A stretch of 64,000 nucleotides of DNA, from positions 310,001-374,000 of the forward strand of contig JADNYV010000005.1 in the NCBI GenBank assembly GCA_015501055.1. Reading direction: 5' to 3'. This document shows positions 1 to 11,232 of this stretch, piece after piece (within the stretch, counting starts at the first letter, position 1; each line of letters opens with the position of its first letter). The position numbers and the translations under genes are program-made. Origin of the DNA: Mucidula mucida. Its lineage: Eukaryota; Basidiomycota; Agaricomycetes; Agaricales; Physalacriaceae. A model generated the notes under the pieces. The model worked only from the letters and a program-made list of their open reading frames with translations, ran no database searches and had not been told where the DNA came from.

Positions 1-62
1 AAAAGCAATAGCTGATATGTAGGAAATTACTCCGTGGCTTGCTAATTACAAGAAATGCGGGC

Positions 63-2705
63 TTAAGTTGACTCGTCCATAGGCACACCGTCGACTAGCG
101 GTTGTCCATCGATGTCATCCATGGGTTCGCCGTCAAGATCATCTAAAGGCTCGCCATCAACGTCATTCTCCGTAGCATCTGGCTCGACCATTGGAACGCC
201 ATCCATATCGTCGATAGGCTCTCCGTCCAGGTCGTCGATAGGTTCTCCGTCAACATCATCATTGGCGACACCAGCAAGCTCGTCATCCGGAGCGCCGGAT
301 GAGATGCTCGCGCTGGTAGAAGCTACCGTTTTAAATTTCCCAGCTGGTGCTGCTGCAGAGCTCCCCGTGGTGGTCTTTTCTGGAGCAGACCCGAGAGCAG
401 CTTTCCCCTCCAAGCGCGAGCGCAGCTCTGCCAAGAACTCTCCTGGAAAAACAATCCAGTCATCCCAAATGTCAAGCACAGCGATGATTTGCTTTTTAAA
501 CGTTTCTGCAGTTATTCTTCCTGGGAAGGAGTGGTAAATGTTTGCAAGATGGTCAAACACGATTCCGAGACGGGATTGGAATTCTTGTCGGAATTTCCAA
601 GCACTGGGCACGGAGGATGCAGAATTATGCAGTATATCACAGATGAGATGCAACCGCGCCACCTTTCGAGGTACTGGTGTGGCGTCAACCAGTAGGGATG
701 CGATGATGATATCGGCAACCTACATAGAGAATATTAGTAGTGAATATATGTTGAATAGGATTATACTACCTCATGGGCTGCTTCAGCGTGCTCAAGACTA
801 AACGCCATACATCTTGCAACGTCACCTCTTCTCCCCGACAATGCGCGAAGCATAGCTTCGAAGCGTCGTCGGGCATATTTACCGAGAACGGTTCTCGAAC
901 CATGTTCACGCTCGGAATCTTCTGCAGAATCCGTCGAATACATAGAATTGTGTCCCTAGCAGAGCTCTTGAGCAGACTGTAAGAATACTGACTGGCCTGA
1001 ATACGTACATCGTCATCGAATTCAGGAGATGTTGCTCGTTTGTCAGTCAGCCAATTACGGTAAACGTGGTACCGCCGATTCTGATAACTGTCTGTGAGAC
1101 AGAAATGCGAACGATATTATTGGGACTTACGCCTGGCCTCATGAAGCCGTACTTCGGGTTTTTTTGTTCTCGAGCCTTTAGATTCTCTTCATAGCCGTCG
1201 TCCTGTGCCTTAACTTGCGCAGCCACGGCGCGGATGAATACGTCTGTCACTAACCCAGCATCATCGGCTTCAGGACTGGAGGCGCGCGAAAAGGGAGATT
1301 GGCTACGAGAGTAGTCGCGTCTTCGCCGTTTGGGAGACCTTGAACGGCTTCGACTATATGATGAATTAGGCGACCGGTCTCTGGGATATTCTCGATCCCT
1401 CGAGCGCCCACGAGTTTTGCCTTTTTGAACAGTAGTCACTGCATCATGATTGGAGGTTGTACGCAGGGAAGAAAACGAGGCTGACTTACCATACATCGGT
1501 TTCGCTGCAACCGGTACCGCTTTGCTCCAGCCAACGCGTAGAATAGATCCACCCCAATCAAAACCGTCAAGTTCACGAAGCGCATCCTCGGCGTCTTCTC
1601 GCTTCATATACGAAACGAAGCCACTTAAACCTGTGCTCTTCGACCTTCTGCTAGCAGTCATATCGGCGCCAGGTCCTGCTGTTCCGTCTGTGCGTGGCCA
1701 CATTACTTTGACCTTCAGGATAATGTAGGCATTCTGCAGGAGGTGGGGAATTGTCACTCACGGATCCTACGGGCCCTATGCGCGCAAAAAACATGCCTAG
1801 ACTTTGCTCAGTGACATGACTTGGCAAGTTTGCGACGAAGACATTCGACGTCTGATGAAGCCTCAGCAACGCGACAACAACGAAGTATCTGAATATTGAA
1901 TACTTGAGAGTCACCACGATCTCTACTTCCACTTTGACCATCATAAGCTGATCGAAGTAATTTAGTTTTGAGATCCTTCAGACTTTGAACCCATACCTGC
2001 TAGGGCGGTTACTGATGTCCCAGGTCCCTTCGCTGCATAACAACTTCAGTAAGGGCCTTGGAGACCAAGACCAAAGGGTGTGACCTTGTCGGGAATATTT
2101 GGCCTCCCGAACGGCTTGCTCTCTGGGAGACGGTTAGACCCACAGTGGAGAAAGGAATATATCGTTCAGTACCTTTTAATTTCCTCCAGAAATGAATCCA
2201 TCGCTCGCTTGCCTTTCGGCCTCACGGATGCTGAAGGAGGAGACGGGGTCTGTCTCTAACGTCAGGACCATTGAAATGAACAATACGGTCCGCACGTACT
2301 TGTCTGAAAGGATTCTGTGCGCTTCCCCTGGGGCCCACCGGTATAGAGCTGCTAGTTCCGTGCTGACTCGAAGACCCCGCTTTGACAAAGGTGGACCCCG
2401 ATTTCCGTCCATCGCCTTCAAAAGCATCCAGAAATTCCGCATAGGCCTTTGCAGCATCAGCCTCTTCCTCTCTTTTCTTAGCTTCTGCAGCCTCTTGCTC
2501 CTTTTCACGTCTAGATTTGCGGACTACGCCTGCTGCATAGTGAGTGAGTTTGGCATCATCGACTGTCTTGGGCTAGGAAGTCGTTATGATTTAGGCATCA
2601 GGCGTGAATGGAGGATTTGTGTCGCACTGGAAACGCAGCCTCGTCGTCTTCGTGCTCAAAAAAGTTGCCAAGATTGGCAGCGAGCTTGGTCTTGGTTTTG
2701 TCCAT
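63..2705 (-). CDS. SR140/U2SURP-like U2 snRNP-associated splicing factor (RRM, SURP, CID)
   Basis: Spliced gene. From the N-terminus it shows a short acidic start (MDKTKTKLAANLG), a coiled basic/acidic stretch, the family motif MDSFLEEIKR, an RRM (SNVFVANLP as RNP2-like strand, then SGFVSYMKREDAEDAL), an SR/RD-rich linker, a SURP module (VFIRAVAAQV...NPKYGFMRP) and a CID/RPR domain (FEAMLRALSGRRGDVARCMA, then RLHLICDILHNSA). The tail is an acidic repeat built on DGEP/DGVP units. This domain order is that of SR140/U2SURP, a nuclear U2 snRNP-associated pre-mRNA splicing protein. I chose the ATG at 2703-2705 because the first exon then joins in frame (FP|PKTVDDAKL). At least seven short introns are needed. 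One has a GTCACA donor (within 2036-2090) but restores a conserved frame. The family call is firm; some small exon edges are inferred. Confidence 0.88.
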
Positions 2706-3104
2706 CGCGGGTTGAGCCAACGCGTAAGTACTGTCACCCCGTCACGTTGTTTCGATCTCCCTCACCCGTGCATACTGTCGACATTAGATAACAGTAACAA
2801 CTCGCCGCGCGAAGGATATCTCCATACCCAGCAAATCAATAATTGACTTTGCCAAAGATGATATACCCATTATCATCCAATCATAAGCCGATTTAATATG
2901 ATGGTCGCCGTCTAAAGTACACGGCGGCAAGAGGCAGCATCTCAGAAGAACCCACTAATGACTACGCGACTGTTTGCTTTTGTACCAACTTCAGTGAATA
3001 AGAGACTTCCGGTGACTCATACATAGGCCTAAGCACAACAAGGCTTTCACAGTCATGGTGCTGTAACCGACCGAGGACAAGATGAATGTACAGCTACATT
3101 GGCA
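2706..3104. other. Intergenic: SR140-like promoter and PP5 3' flank
   Basis: About 400 bases between two minus-strand genes. I see no conserved open frame, tRNA or repeat. It should hold the promoter of the SR140-like gene and the 3' end of the PP5 transcript. Confidence 0.5.
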
Positions 3105-5482
3105 TCACATCATTAAGCTACCAAGACCGCCCTGTACGTACGCCATGGGCTTCATAGCGGGATGAGGACTAGCGTCGAATTGATAGTACTGTTGAGTTCC
3201 TGTCGAATCGATTCGAATCTAAAACGAGAGTGAGCCACAGCCGTAAGGTAAATATAAAGGCCACTCACATAGGCTCCCTTGTTGCCAGCTTGATCAACAT
3301 AGTTCGGAGCCGAGAACACCTGGGCAAAGATCAGTCCTGCTCGCGTGATACACGGAGGCGTCTCACCGTGGTACACAACCCGTCGTGTTCGATTTCGTAC
3401 CCATCTGAATGGCGTTGGTAAGAGATTTCTACGGCGCAGTAAAATGCTGTTCTCACCTTGACGGACTTCATGACTACGAATAATCCCAGTAACACCATTC
3501 AGCGTGCACCATTTCCTTGTCACATCGGGTCCGAAGGCTATACCGACACCCTGGACGGTTGCTCGGTCATATGATCCACGAAGATATTTGAAAGCGTACC
3601 CGTTTACTTGGCCCTCGACCCGGTGCGACTTGGGGGTCAGTCCAGAGTAGCTAAGAATGCTTGTGAGTAATGGAAACTACCCTCATCAGAGTTGTTTCGT
3701 ACTTCGCCTGTAATGGCTCGTTAGCATTAGCCCCGCGCAAAGTGAGTAAAAACTTACACATGAGTCCTTCTTGTCCTGGTTGACGGCCAATACGGTCTAT
3801 CTTGCGCACATCATCTAATGTAACATCATCTTTACTGAACAATCCTCCATGTACGACGAAGAAGCGTTTCAAGCCCTCTGATAAGATGGCTTTTCCCTGG
3901 GTCGCCGGAGGCTTAGTGGCGCTTATTAAGGTCGCGAGCGGTACTGTTCACGCATTGAGGATGATATCCGGCTGCGATCAAGCAACAACTCACAAGCGGT
4001 GAAGACATGGGCAAAGAGCTATGCGAAGTCTCAGTATATTAGTGCACCGGAAGCGCCATAACCGAAATACCTTGTACGATTGTTCGCCGTGTTTCGTCTT
4101 TGCCTCACCTTCAAACCCATACGTGCGGTTCATATCCTTCGCTTCATGATTACCCCTGTTTATATAGAAGAACTTTGGATACAGCCCTACACAATACATC
4201 AGCACATTCAAGGCGCGGCGTGTCAACATACATTTATAGGAGAACGCTGTCAAGATGACTTCAATTGACCAGGAGCCTCGGTCGACGAGATCACCGTTCA
4301 TTAAAAGGTAATGCTTCTCAGAAGGCTCTCCAGTCATCCCATATAAATGTAACATGTCATAAAATTGACCTTGGCGATTGTATGAGTGTCAGCAGTCATC
4401 GGAAGAAGAAGAAGAAGATACATACCATGTACATCACCAATCACATCGCAAGTAACGCCGTCCGCGAGTTCAACGTCGACAAGACTTGGTTCCTGTTGAA
4501 AGTGTTTGTAGGCACCGAGCACTATCTCCCATACGTATCGTTTGGGAAGTGCTTTGCCGTCTTTGAACCATTGTATCATGCCCAAGATGAACTCCTTGGT
4601 GATACCGTAATCTCCGTCAGTCAGAGTCAGCTTAGGACCAGTGTAAGACGATTCGACATCACATCCGCCTAAGGATTTGGTCAGGATTGATTGACAGATA
4701 CTTCGAGGCGGCCCACCCTCTGCAATGATTTCCTGACACCGTACGACGGGATCCTTCTCGCCTTCAACTTCAATGGCCTAGAGACTAGTCAAGAGTGTGC
4801 TGTTGAAAGACGACATTTCAACGGACCTTTTCAAACTCAATCTTCCTGATCAATTTTTGTGTAGCAGTCATCTGCCCCCGGACAACTTCATTCTTGGGCT
4901 CCAGTGCCAACACCTTTTTGAAATCGGCTATAGCAGATTGTGGCTTGAGGATTTGAAGGTAGCAAGTAGCCCGCCTAAGGAATCATCATGTTCGGTTGAC
5001 GTCGGCAACGGTCGTGAGCTGAACGATACCTGTAGTAGGCTTTCGCGTATTTTGGGTCGACCTTGATAGCATGGCCTGGGCACACGACCTCGTCAGATTC
5101 AACAGGTATATACGTGTTGGCGCCACTCACTAGCGTCGGCAAGAGCATATCCAAACTCCTCTAGCTTCATTCGCGCGTAGGCGCGATTGCACCACAACGT
5201 CGCATCGTACGGATTTTTATCGATAGCGTCGCCGTAGAGTTTTGCGGCACCAGGAAAGTCGTGACCTTTATATCTTCATAAGAAAAAGTGAAAGCAAGAA
5301 AGCAAGACCGACTGACTGGTGAAAGCCTTGTTGGCCTGCGCTTTGAGCTCTACCGCATGTGCCTTGTCGGCCTTTGAGACCTCCTCGTCGCTGAGTGTGA
5401 GGGACGATATTTGCGGCGACGGCAGAGACGACGGTGGGGTCGAGGCCGATGAAGATTGTCCAGAAGCCGAAGTGTCACTCAT
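3105..5482 (-). CDS. PPT1: Serine/threonine protein phosphatase 5 (TPR-PP5)
   Basis: The N-terminus ([10 protein letters not shown]..., Ser-rich, then [18 protein letters not shown]) leads into TPR repeats ([22 protein letters not shown] segment near 5150-5240). The PPP catalytic domain follows with GDVHGM, GDLVDRG and GNHEAKDMN metal-ligand motifs, a C-terminal [17 protein letters not shown] segment and the ending [11 protein letters not shown]. This is the TPR plus phosphatase layout of PP5/Ppt1, a phosphatase that works with Hsp90 clients. Many short introns interrupt it; those checked (for example GPSKR|GVGIAF) keep frame. The stop is TGA at 3105-3107 and the start is the ATG at 5480-5482. 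The gene looks full length, about 530-560 residues. Confidence 0.93.
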
Positions 5483-5637
5483 GTGTGAGTCTAGTTTGAG
5501 GTCAAGTTATCACCGATCGCAAGTGATCGCGTCTGATGATTGACAACTAACAGTGGTGTAGAGTATGAAAAAGTATAGAATCCACGGGGTATATGTATAG
5601 CACATTAAGTAGGCTAGGTATCACAATACTCGGCTAC

Positions 5638-6854
5638 TTAGCAGACGTTGAGATTGAAATAAACGCCTAGAGGGGAGCTGGAATCATAGGCATTCACGTT
5701 CTGCATCCAGCCGTTGAGGAATTGGTGAAGACTGAGGAAAGGTAAGTTTCGGTAGATGCAAGTCCACGAGAAACACATACTAATCCAAGTTGTTTTGGCA
5801 TCTGCAGCAGCTAGACCAGCGAGCGGCAGTAGCTTGCGCCTGTAACACATGTTAGGTCAGAGCATAGACACGAGGTTGAACGCCATACATAAGTCATCCC
5901 CAGGTTCCAGCCATTGTATCTACCCACGGGAACGAGAATCGAGCCACCATGGTCTTTGACGAGACCAGAGAAGTACTGGGTGGCCCTCATGATATTGAAC
6001 TCCTACAAATTTGCTTGTCAGCAACGTCAATGAGGCGATGCGAACGACGAACAGGATCGTAACAGTTGCCATTGGGGGCGTCGTAACATTTGTCGGAGGT
6101 CAACTGCATGAGGCCAGCCTCACCGGCACCACCTGTGGTGGCTGGGTTGCAAGTAGACTGTGCGCGAGTGAGTTACGGCAGACAGAGCAATAGATGACGG
6201 ACCTCTTGCAGTGCGAACGAAGCCATCATGATGGGTGGAATGCCGTACTGGTCACCATACTTGTTGAAAATCCAGACATACTCGGAACAGGCCTGGAAGG
6301 GACTGCCTGGTGACTGGATAGCGTCGTCGAGAGAGACATAGTGCAGGTCCGACAGGTAAATGTCGGGCGGGTTCCAACCACCACCCTCTATACCGCAGTT
6401 GAAGAAGTCTATGCTACCCATCGGTCCGGAAGAAGCAGTGATCGCGTCAGTTGCACCGCTCGAACCGCAGCTGCTTGATCCACCGAATAAACCGCCCGAT
6501 GAACTGTAGTCCTTGCCAGAACCGCCATTGTTCTTGCCTTGGTTGTTGGTAGCGGCGACGGCGACCGGAGTTGGGGTACTTTGAGCCTCTGTAGAGGAAG
6601 TTGTCTTGGGAGTCTTTGCGGGAGCACTGGACGTCGTTGCAACGAACTGAATGATGAGGCGTTGAGTGCGCAATAAGGAAAGTCTCGGAAATTATTACCT
6701 TGTTTCGGCGATTACACCGTTTGGAAATGGCCTTGGGAACGAGGGGATTACTGCGTGCATGCCGGTCGTGCCGGGAGGAGAGCGAGACGTCGTGGGAAGC
6801 TGCTGTAAAGAGCGAGGAAGAAAGAACGGCGAGGACGACGAAGAAAGCCTTCAT
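5638..6854 (-). CDS. Secreted lysozyme-like protein with SLT/transglycosylase fold
   Basis: It starts MKAFFVVLAVLSSSLFTAAS, a clear signal peptide. A Ser/Thr/Gly-rich low-complexity linker follows, then a globular domain. After splicing the core reads ASFALQES|TCNP, GGAGEAGLMQLT and YFSGLVKDHGGS, then VGRYNGWNLGMTY, and the protein ends NAYDSSSPLGVYFNLNVC. The QES plus GLMQLT arrangement is the hallmark of the lytic transglycosylase/goose-lysozyme-like (SLT) fold, with the Glu as likely catalytic acid. Four introns were followed and all keep frame; the one at 6009-6056 has a GTTCGT donor. The role, perhaps cleavage of bacterial or chitin-type glycans outside the cell, is inferred from the fold alone. 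Confidence 0.8.
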
Positions 6855-7893
6855 GGTGAATAGTTAGGTAGTTAAGGAGTGGACGAAGGCAAGGAAAAAA
6901 AGGAGATTATTGCCCGCCTTAAAGTATCAGATTGCCTCAGGATCGCCCCCGTGATGTGACGGTTGAGAAGCGCCAAAATATCCGCCGCCTAAGCCTAAGG
7001 GCTCAATCGGTACGCTCCATGCTTCCTTGCTGTCAAATATTGAACCTGAGGGGTTTCCATCATGCAGAATAAAATATAACGCAAAGATGTGGGAGCCAAA
7101 ATAGACCCATAATAGCCCAGAATGCATAAAGATAAACACTTGGTCAAGTGCGCCAAGTGAAAGGACGGTGTGTATCGTTTAGCCGTAACATTGGAATCGC
7201 GTGGGAGGCCACGTGAGGATTGCCAGGAGCTTGTACGGCGGAGGCAGAATAGCTGCAGGACTGTGCAATAGCTGACTCTTACACGGATATCTGCAACGGA
7301 CAGCAAACGATATTAAATGACAGAAGAAACCGCACCGCCCATTGACTGCGTTGTACTACGGAGATATCGGACTACAGGTCCGATGACTCACGTTGTGTCT
7401 GACTCGGTGGCGTGTGGGAATTGCGCCATATTCGGCAGTCGTCCTCGAGGCAGTGACTAGACGTATAGCGTTCGTTTGATTCATCTACTCTCACCGTCGC
7501 CGCCCTATATTGCACCGTCTCAGCCTTACCAAAGCCTTTAACTAGCCTCGACACACGCAGTTCTTACACAGTCTTATCGGTCTCCGACAAGACTCTGTTC
7601 TCGGATCGTCCTAGTCCAGCAGCGACCAGGACATCCGCTTCACCTCAGCGGTCACAATGTGCACCTCGAATGTTACCAGATATCCCCACCCGAACCTACA
7701 CTTCACCCGCCAAACCGTTGCCTCTGATTCCCCACTTTTCCCCGCCTCTACTTTCCCAGAAACGAACATAATCCCAAGTCTTAATGAATACTCTATCTCT
7801 TGCTGAATATCCCGTCTCTTCCATTATCTTACAATCCCCACTCTCTCCATTCCCCACTCTGCTCTTGTTCAATTATTCCATTTTCCTTGTTAC
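6855..7893. promoter_or_regulatory. Divergent intergenic region with CT-rich cyclin leader
   Basis: About 1 kb between the divergent lysozyme-like gene and the cyclin gene. From about 7730 to 7893 the + strand is strongly pyrimidine-rich (runs of CTCTCC/CCCACTC), as often found just upstream of basidiomycete start codons. Short open frames here show no family resemblance. I read it as two promoters plus the 5' leader of the cyclin. Confidence 0.45.
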
Positions 7894-9801
7894 ATGCACT
7901 CTATTCAGTCTCTCGCCCATCGGGCACCTCCTGCCGCCACCCGCGCCAGAGTCCGCTGGCAGCCATATGCTTCCACGACTTCGGCAATCCTTACTTCCTG
8001 CTCCCCCTCTAGCTATCTCAACACCCCTTCCTCGTCTGTCACTTCCTCGCCCTCCCACTCCACATGTGATACCGAACGTGTTCAACATGCCTCGTCTCTT
8101 CTACAGTCCCAGCCACCAGTCCCCACACCGTCTCAATCTCGCGAAAACCCAAAGACAAAGTATGCTCTAGGCCTCGTTGGTTAGTCGGTTCTGCGCCGCC
8201 CACTGCTTCCCTTTTTCGCTCACATCACCGCTGTAAACAGATCAAGCTGTCAAAGTACTCGGCGACATATGGCACCCCCACGACATTCCCGAGTTGTTTA
8301 CAACCACTTGCTCCACTGCGAGCGCATCCTTATGCAGCGATCTTACAGTTTCCATGATACATATGTCTATCGCTGCTCCCTGCATTCCATTCGGGAGAAA
8401 TACTCAATTGCCATCTCCAACAACCCCATCTACTTGCCAAATCTCCCCTTCTTCCTCCCATGCCATCTTGTCTCCGTATCGACAGCCCCAGATCGAAATC
8501 GACCAAGCACCCGAATGTCGCAAGAGCTTGGTCCCCGTACGAGCTTTTATTCAAGAGGTCCTCAAACGTTCAAAGACCACCGGCAGCGTTCTACAGACGG
8601 CGTTATGCTATTTAGAAGCTATCCGCCCGCAAGTCGTGGAACTGGTAGAGCTAGAGAAGACCGGCCAAGGCATTCGAGGCGAACCGGAATTGGATGACAG
8701 AATCGTTCCTGGGTCTCAAGCCGATTTCGATCTCGAAGCTAGCTTGAGTCTGGACATTAATATGCACCCTATTGCCACAGTAGGTACCCAAGAGGGCTCA
8801 GCTCTCGGGTCGGATGACTGCATGACAAAAACAGTCATTGACGATCACGCTTCCAAGAAGACGGCTTCGGTCGCCCTTGCCCCGCTCCCCCCATTGCCCT
8901 CCCCACTGCTCTGCCCACGACGAGCTTTCCTCGCTTCGCTGATACTCGCCTCGAAATTTATGCAGGACAAATGCTACTCCAATCGCGCATGGGCCAAATT
9001 GTCGGGACTTCCTCCTCGGGAAATCAGTCGCTGTGAGCGCGCGCTAGGTGATGCTCTCGGATGGCGCCTCTGGGTTGGAAAGACGCCCGTTCCCGATTCT
9101 ACGGCTACTACAGCAGCCACTCGCGCTTTGGTTCGGTCTCGCAGTGACAGCAACCTTGCCAAGTCGGCCCAAGGCGCGTTCCTCACGAGTACCGAAACAA
9201 GCAGCCCTTCAGGCAGTCGTCTTCTGCGTCGATGCTCGACACTTCCCAATAATGCTTTCGTCAACGTTGAAGCACTACCTTGTCAAGGCGGGTCAAGTAT
9301 CATCGCGGACGATGGACAGTGTACCTTCGTTAGCTACAGCACTTCCCAGGTAACGTTTTGTCCTTTTCATCACCGTCGTTGCTCATCCGCCTTCAGTACG
9401 TTTCGGATGGAACGCTTTCTTCCGATTCCAGTCCTCCTACTCCTGGGCTTTCGTATTCTCCTTCGTCGACGTCGTCGTCATCTGGAGACTCTGCCGGAGA
9501 CAAAACTGTTCAGATGTCGTTCCTTGAAGACAACATGGCGGCAGTCGGCGTCGAGACGTCTTTCAGCATGGATTGGTCTTCGCTGCAAGTCGGAGGCAAC
9601 ATGACTGTCGACCCTTACAACTTTGGGAAGGGCTGTGCAAGCGGCCAAGCTCTGTCAAACGGTGCTTCACAAGTCTCCGGGCCATACATCGTCTCTCCGC
9701 CTGGGGGCATCATGCATGGGTCGGGGTATCTTCCTTCGATGTGGACTGATGGTCATGATCTGTCGCGCATGCCAGATATCCATGGAATCTCCGTCGGGTG
9801 A
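7894..9801 (+). CDS. PHO80-like (Pcl-type) cyclin
   Basis: Three exons. Exon 1 (from ATG 7894) is Ser/Pro-rich and ends YALGLV. Exon 2 resumes DQAVKVLGDIWHPHDIPELF and contains a cyclin box: ALCYLEAIRP, LLCPRRAFLASLILASKFM, YSNRAWAKLSGLP and CERALGDALGWRLWVG. Exon 3 after the intron at 9351 starts YVSDGTLSSDSSPP and ends at the TGA of 9799-9801. The PRRAFLASLILASKFMQD/NRAWAKLSGL signature is that of PHO80-related cyclins such as Pcl5/Pcl7 in other fungi, which partner a Pho85-type kinase in nutrient and cell-cycle control. A low-complexity insert inside the box and a Ser/Pro-rich tail are typical targets for phosphorylation and turnover. Which Pcl class it belongs to cannot be decided here. 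Confidence 0.82.
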
Positions 9802-10172
9802 CTAGAGGCCAATAACCTAGCCGGTCGGAAGACTTGCAAGTTGTTTGTCCGAAGTATACGTTCAACGCTATCTCATTTCTTGACATTCCATTTCTTTCTC
9901 CGTTTTCAACTATGTGTAACTTCAAATGTCTTGTTCTTCTTCTTAAACTATGATACATGCCAATTTCCATCTCTCGTCAGTGTAAACTCCCCTGTTTCTA
10001 CATATCGGTGTCCAAAGGTTGAAAGGAAATTTTGTATGTCTCTTATGTTTTAGCTGTGTATCGGCATGTACTGGTAAAGGCTGGTGCATTCGAATAGATT
10101 TGTGTGAAGAATAATGGTTACATGAAGTACAAATTCCGGCGTATAAAGTACAGTGTTTAATGCCTTGTACAT
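9802..10172. other. Convergent 3' flank
   Basis: AT-rich 3' flanks of the cyclin (+) and the small unrecognised gene (-). I see no gene. Confidence 0.5.
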
Positions 10173-10773
10173 TTACTCATTGAAAAACTCAAGAGGCTTG
10201 TCCAGCGTCTGGATGGCGTTCCAAGTGGTGGGGCTTCCAGCCTCGTTCTTGTGACCCTCTTCGGTGAAAATGGAATGAAACTTGACATCCTCTGGCCCGC
10301 CACCGGGAGGATCGTGGATTCTGAACATATGCCATGATCAATGGATATCGCAGAAAGGTAAAGGTCTAACAGTGCATACCGAACGTGGATGTACCCATCT
10401 TCAAGGGCGGGAATGCGGAGCTTACCAAGGATTATTTGCCCGTACGAAGTGGGGGCACTGCGAACAAGAACAAGATCATTCTGATATGCGAGTAAGACCC
10501 TCTAAGTCACGAGCACGATATGAGCATACCTCCAGCTTGAATCCAGTCAACTCATCGTCGGAGAGACCGCTCGCTTTGGACCACATCTTGGGTTCGTGCT
10601 GATCCCAATGGCGACGAGATTTGAGTATTTCAAACTTCATCTCGCCGAGGACCTTGGTGAAGGCCTCAAGTGAATTCTCGAGCGGCGCATGAGGTTCGTT
10701 GAAAGTAAGGATTTCGCTAGTAGCTGCACGGACGTTAGGTCAAGAGTCAAGGACAGCTCGAAACCGTACCCAT
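10173..10773 (-). CDS. Unrecognised small protein (148 residues, four exons)
   Basis: No long open frame marks this gene; it appears only after splicing. Exons are 10770-10773 (only ATGG), 10530-10723, 10380-10480 and 10173-10320. All three introns are GT..AG, about 46-60 nt long, and the joined length is an exact 149 codons including the stop. The product begins MATSEILTFNEPHAPLEN, carries WDQHEPKMWSKASGLSDDEL and YGQIILGKLRIPALEDGYI in the middle, then RIHDPPGGGPEDVKFHSIF, and ends LDKPLEFFNE. It has no signal peptide, membrane segment or low-complexity tract. I do not recognise the family and assign no function. The start codon lies in a good context (CCACCATGG). Confidence 0.7.
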
Positions 10774-11232
10774 GGTGGTGGTCTGAAGATATGATCGATT
10801 CTGACGTCAGCGATCAATCTTCTGCCTCCACTCTCACTGTCAGTCCGTTCTGGGTCGTCAACTCTAGCCCGCGCCTTGGCAAGAAATCTGGAAGACCTGT
10901 TCGAGTGAATTTGTTGTAAACGACCACCACATGATATCGATCACACGGTGGCTCAGAAATAGAGATGAACGCCTTGTCTTATTGTCCCTTGCCTTACTGG
11001 CTTCCTCCATGTGGCTCTCCACTCCTCGTCCATGTTTTAGATGAACGTCTCGCATGTACATTGAGCAAGATACGCCGACTTGGTATCGGCCAGTACGGTA
11101 CAGCCATTTTTAGCTCAACAACAACATGGTTGTCTCCGGCGCCAGTCCTTGCGCGTATCTACGTTTCGCACGCGTTGTGCGTCGCTATAAGAAGCCATGC
11201 GGGTATGTTGGAGCTTCGTCGGCTCCTCTCTC
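10774..11232. promoter_or_regulatory. Divergent promoter region with TATA-like element
   Basis: About 460 bases between two divergent genes. A TATA-like element (CTATAAG at 11185-11191) lies about 45 bases before the chosen ATG of the aspartic protease and supports the 11233 start over the ATG at 11197. I see no other gene here. Confidence 0.45.

Noticed and set aside
112..537. Ser-rich open frame on the + strand
   Set aside because: It is the mirror of the DGEP-type acidic repeat of the SR140-like protein; repeat codons stay open on both strands.
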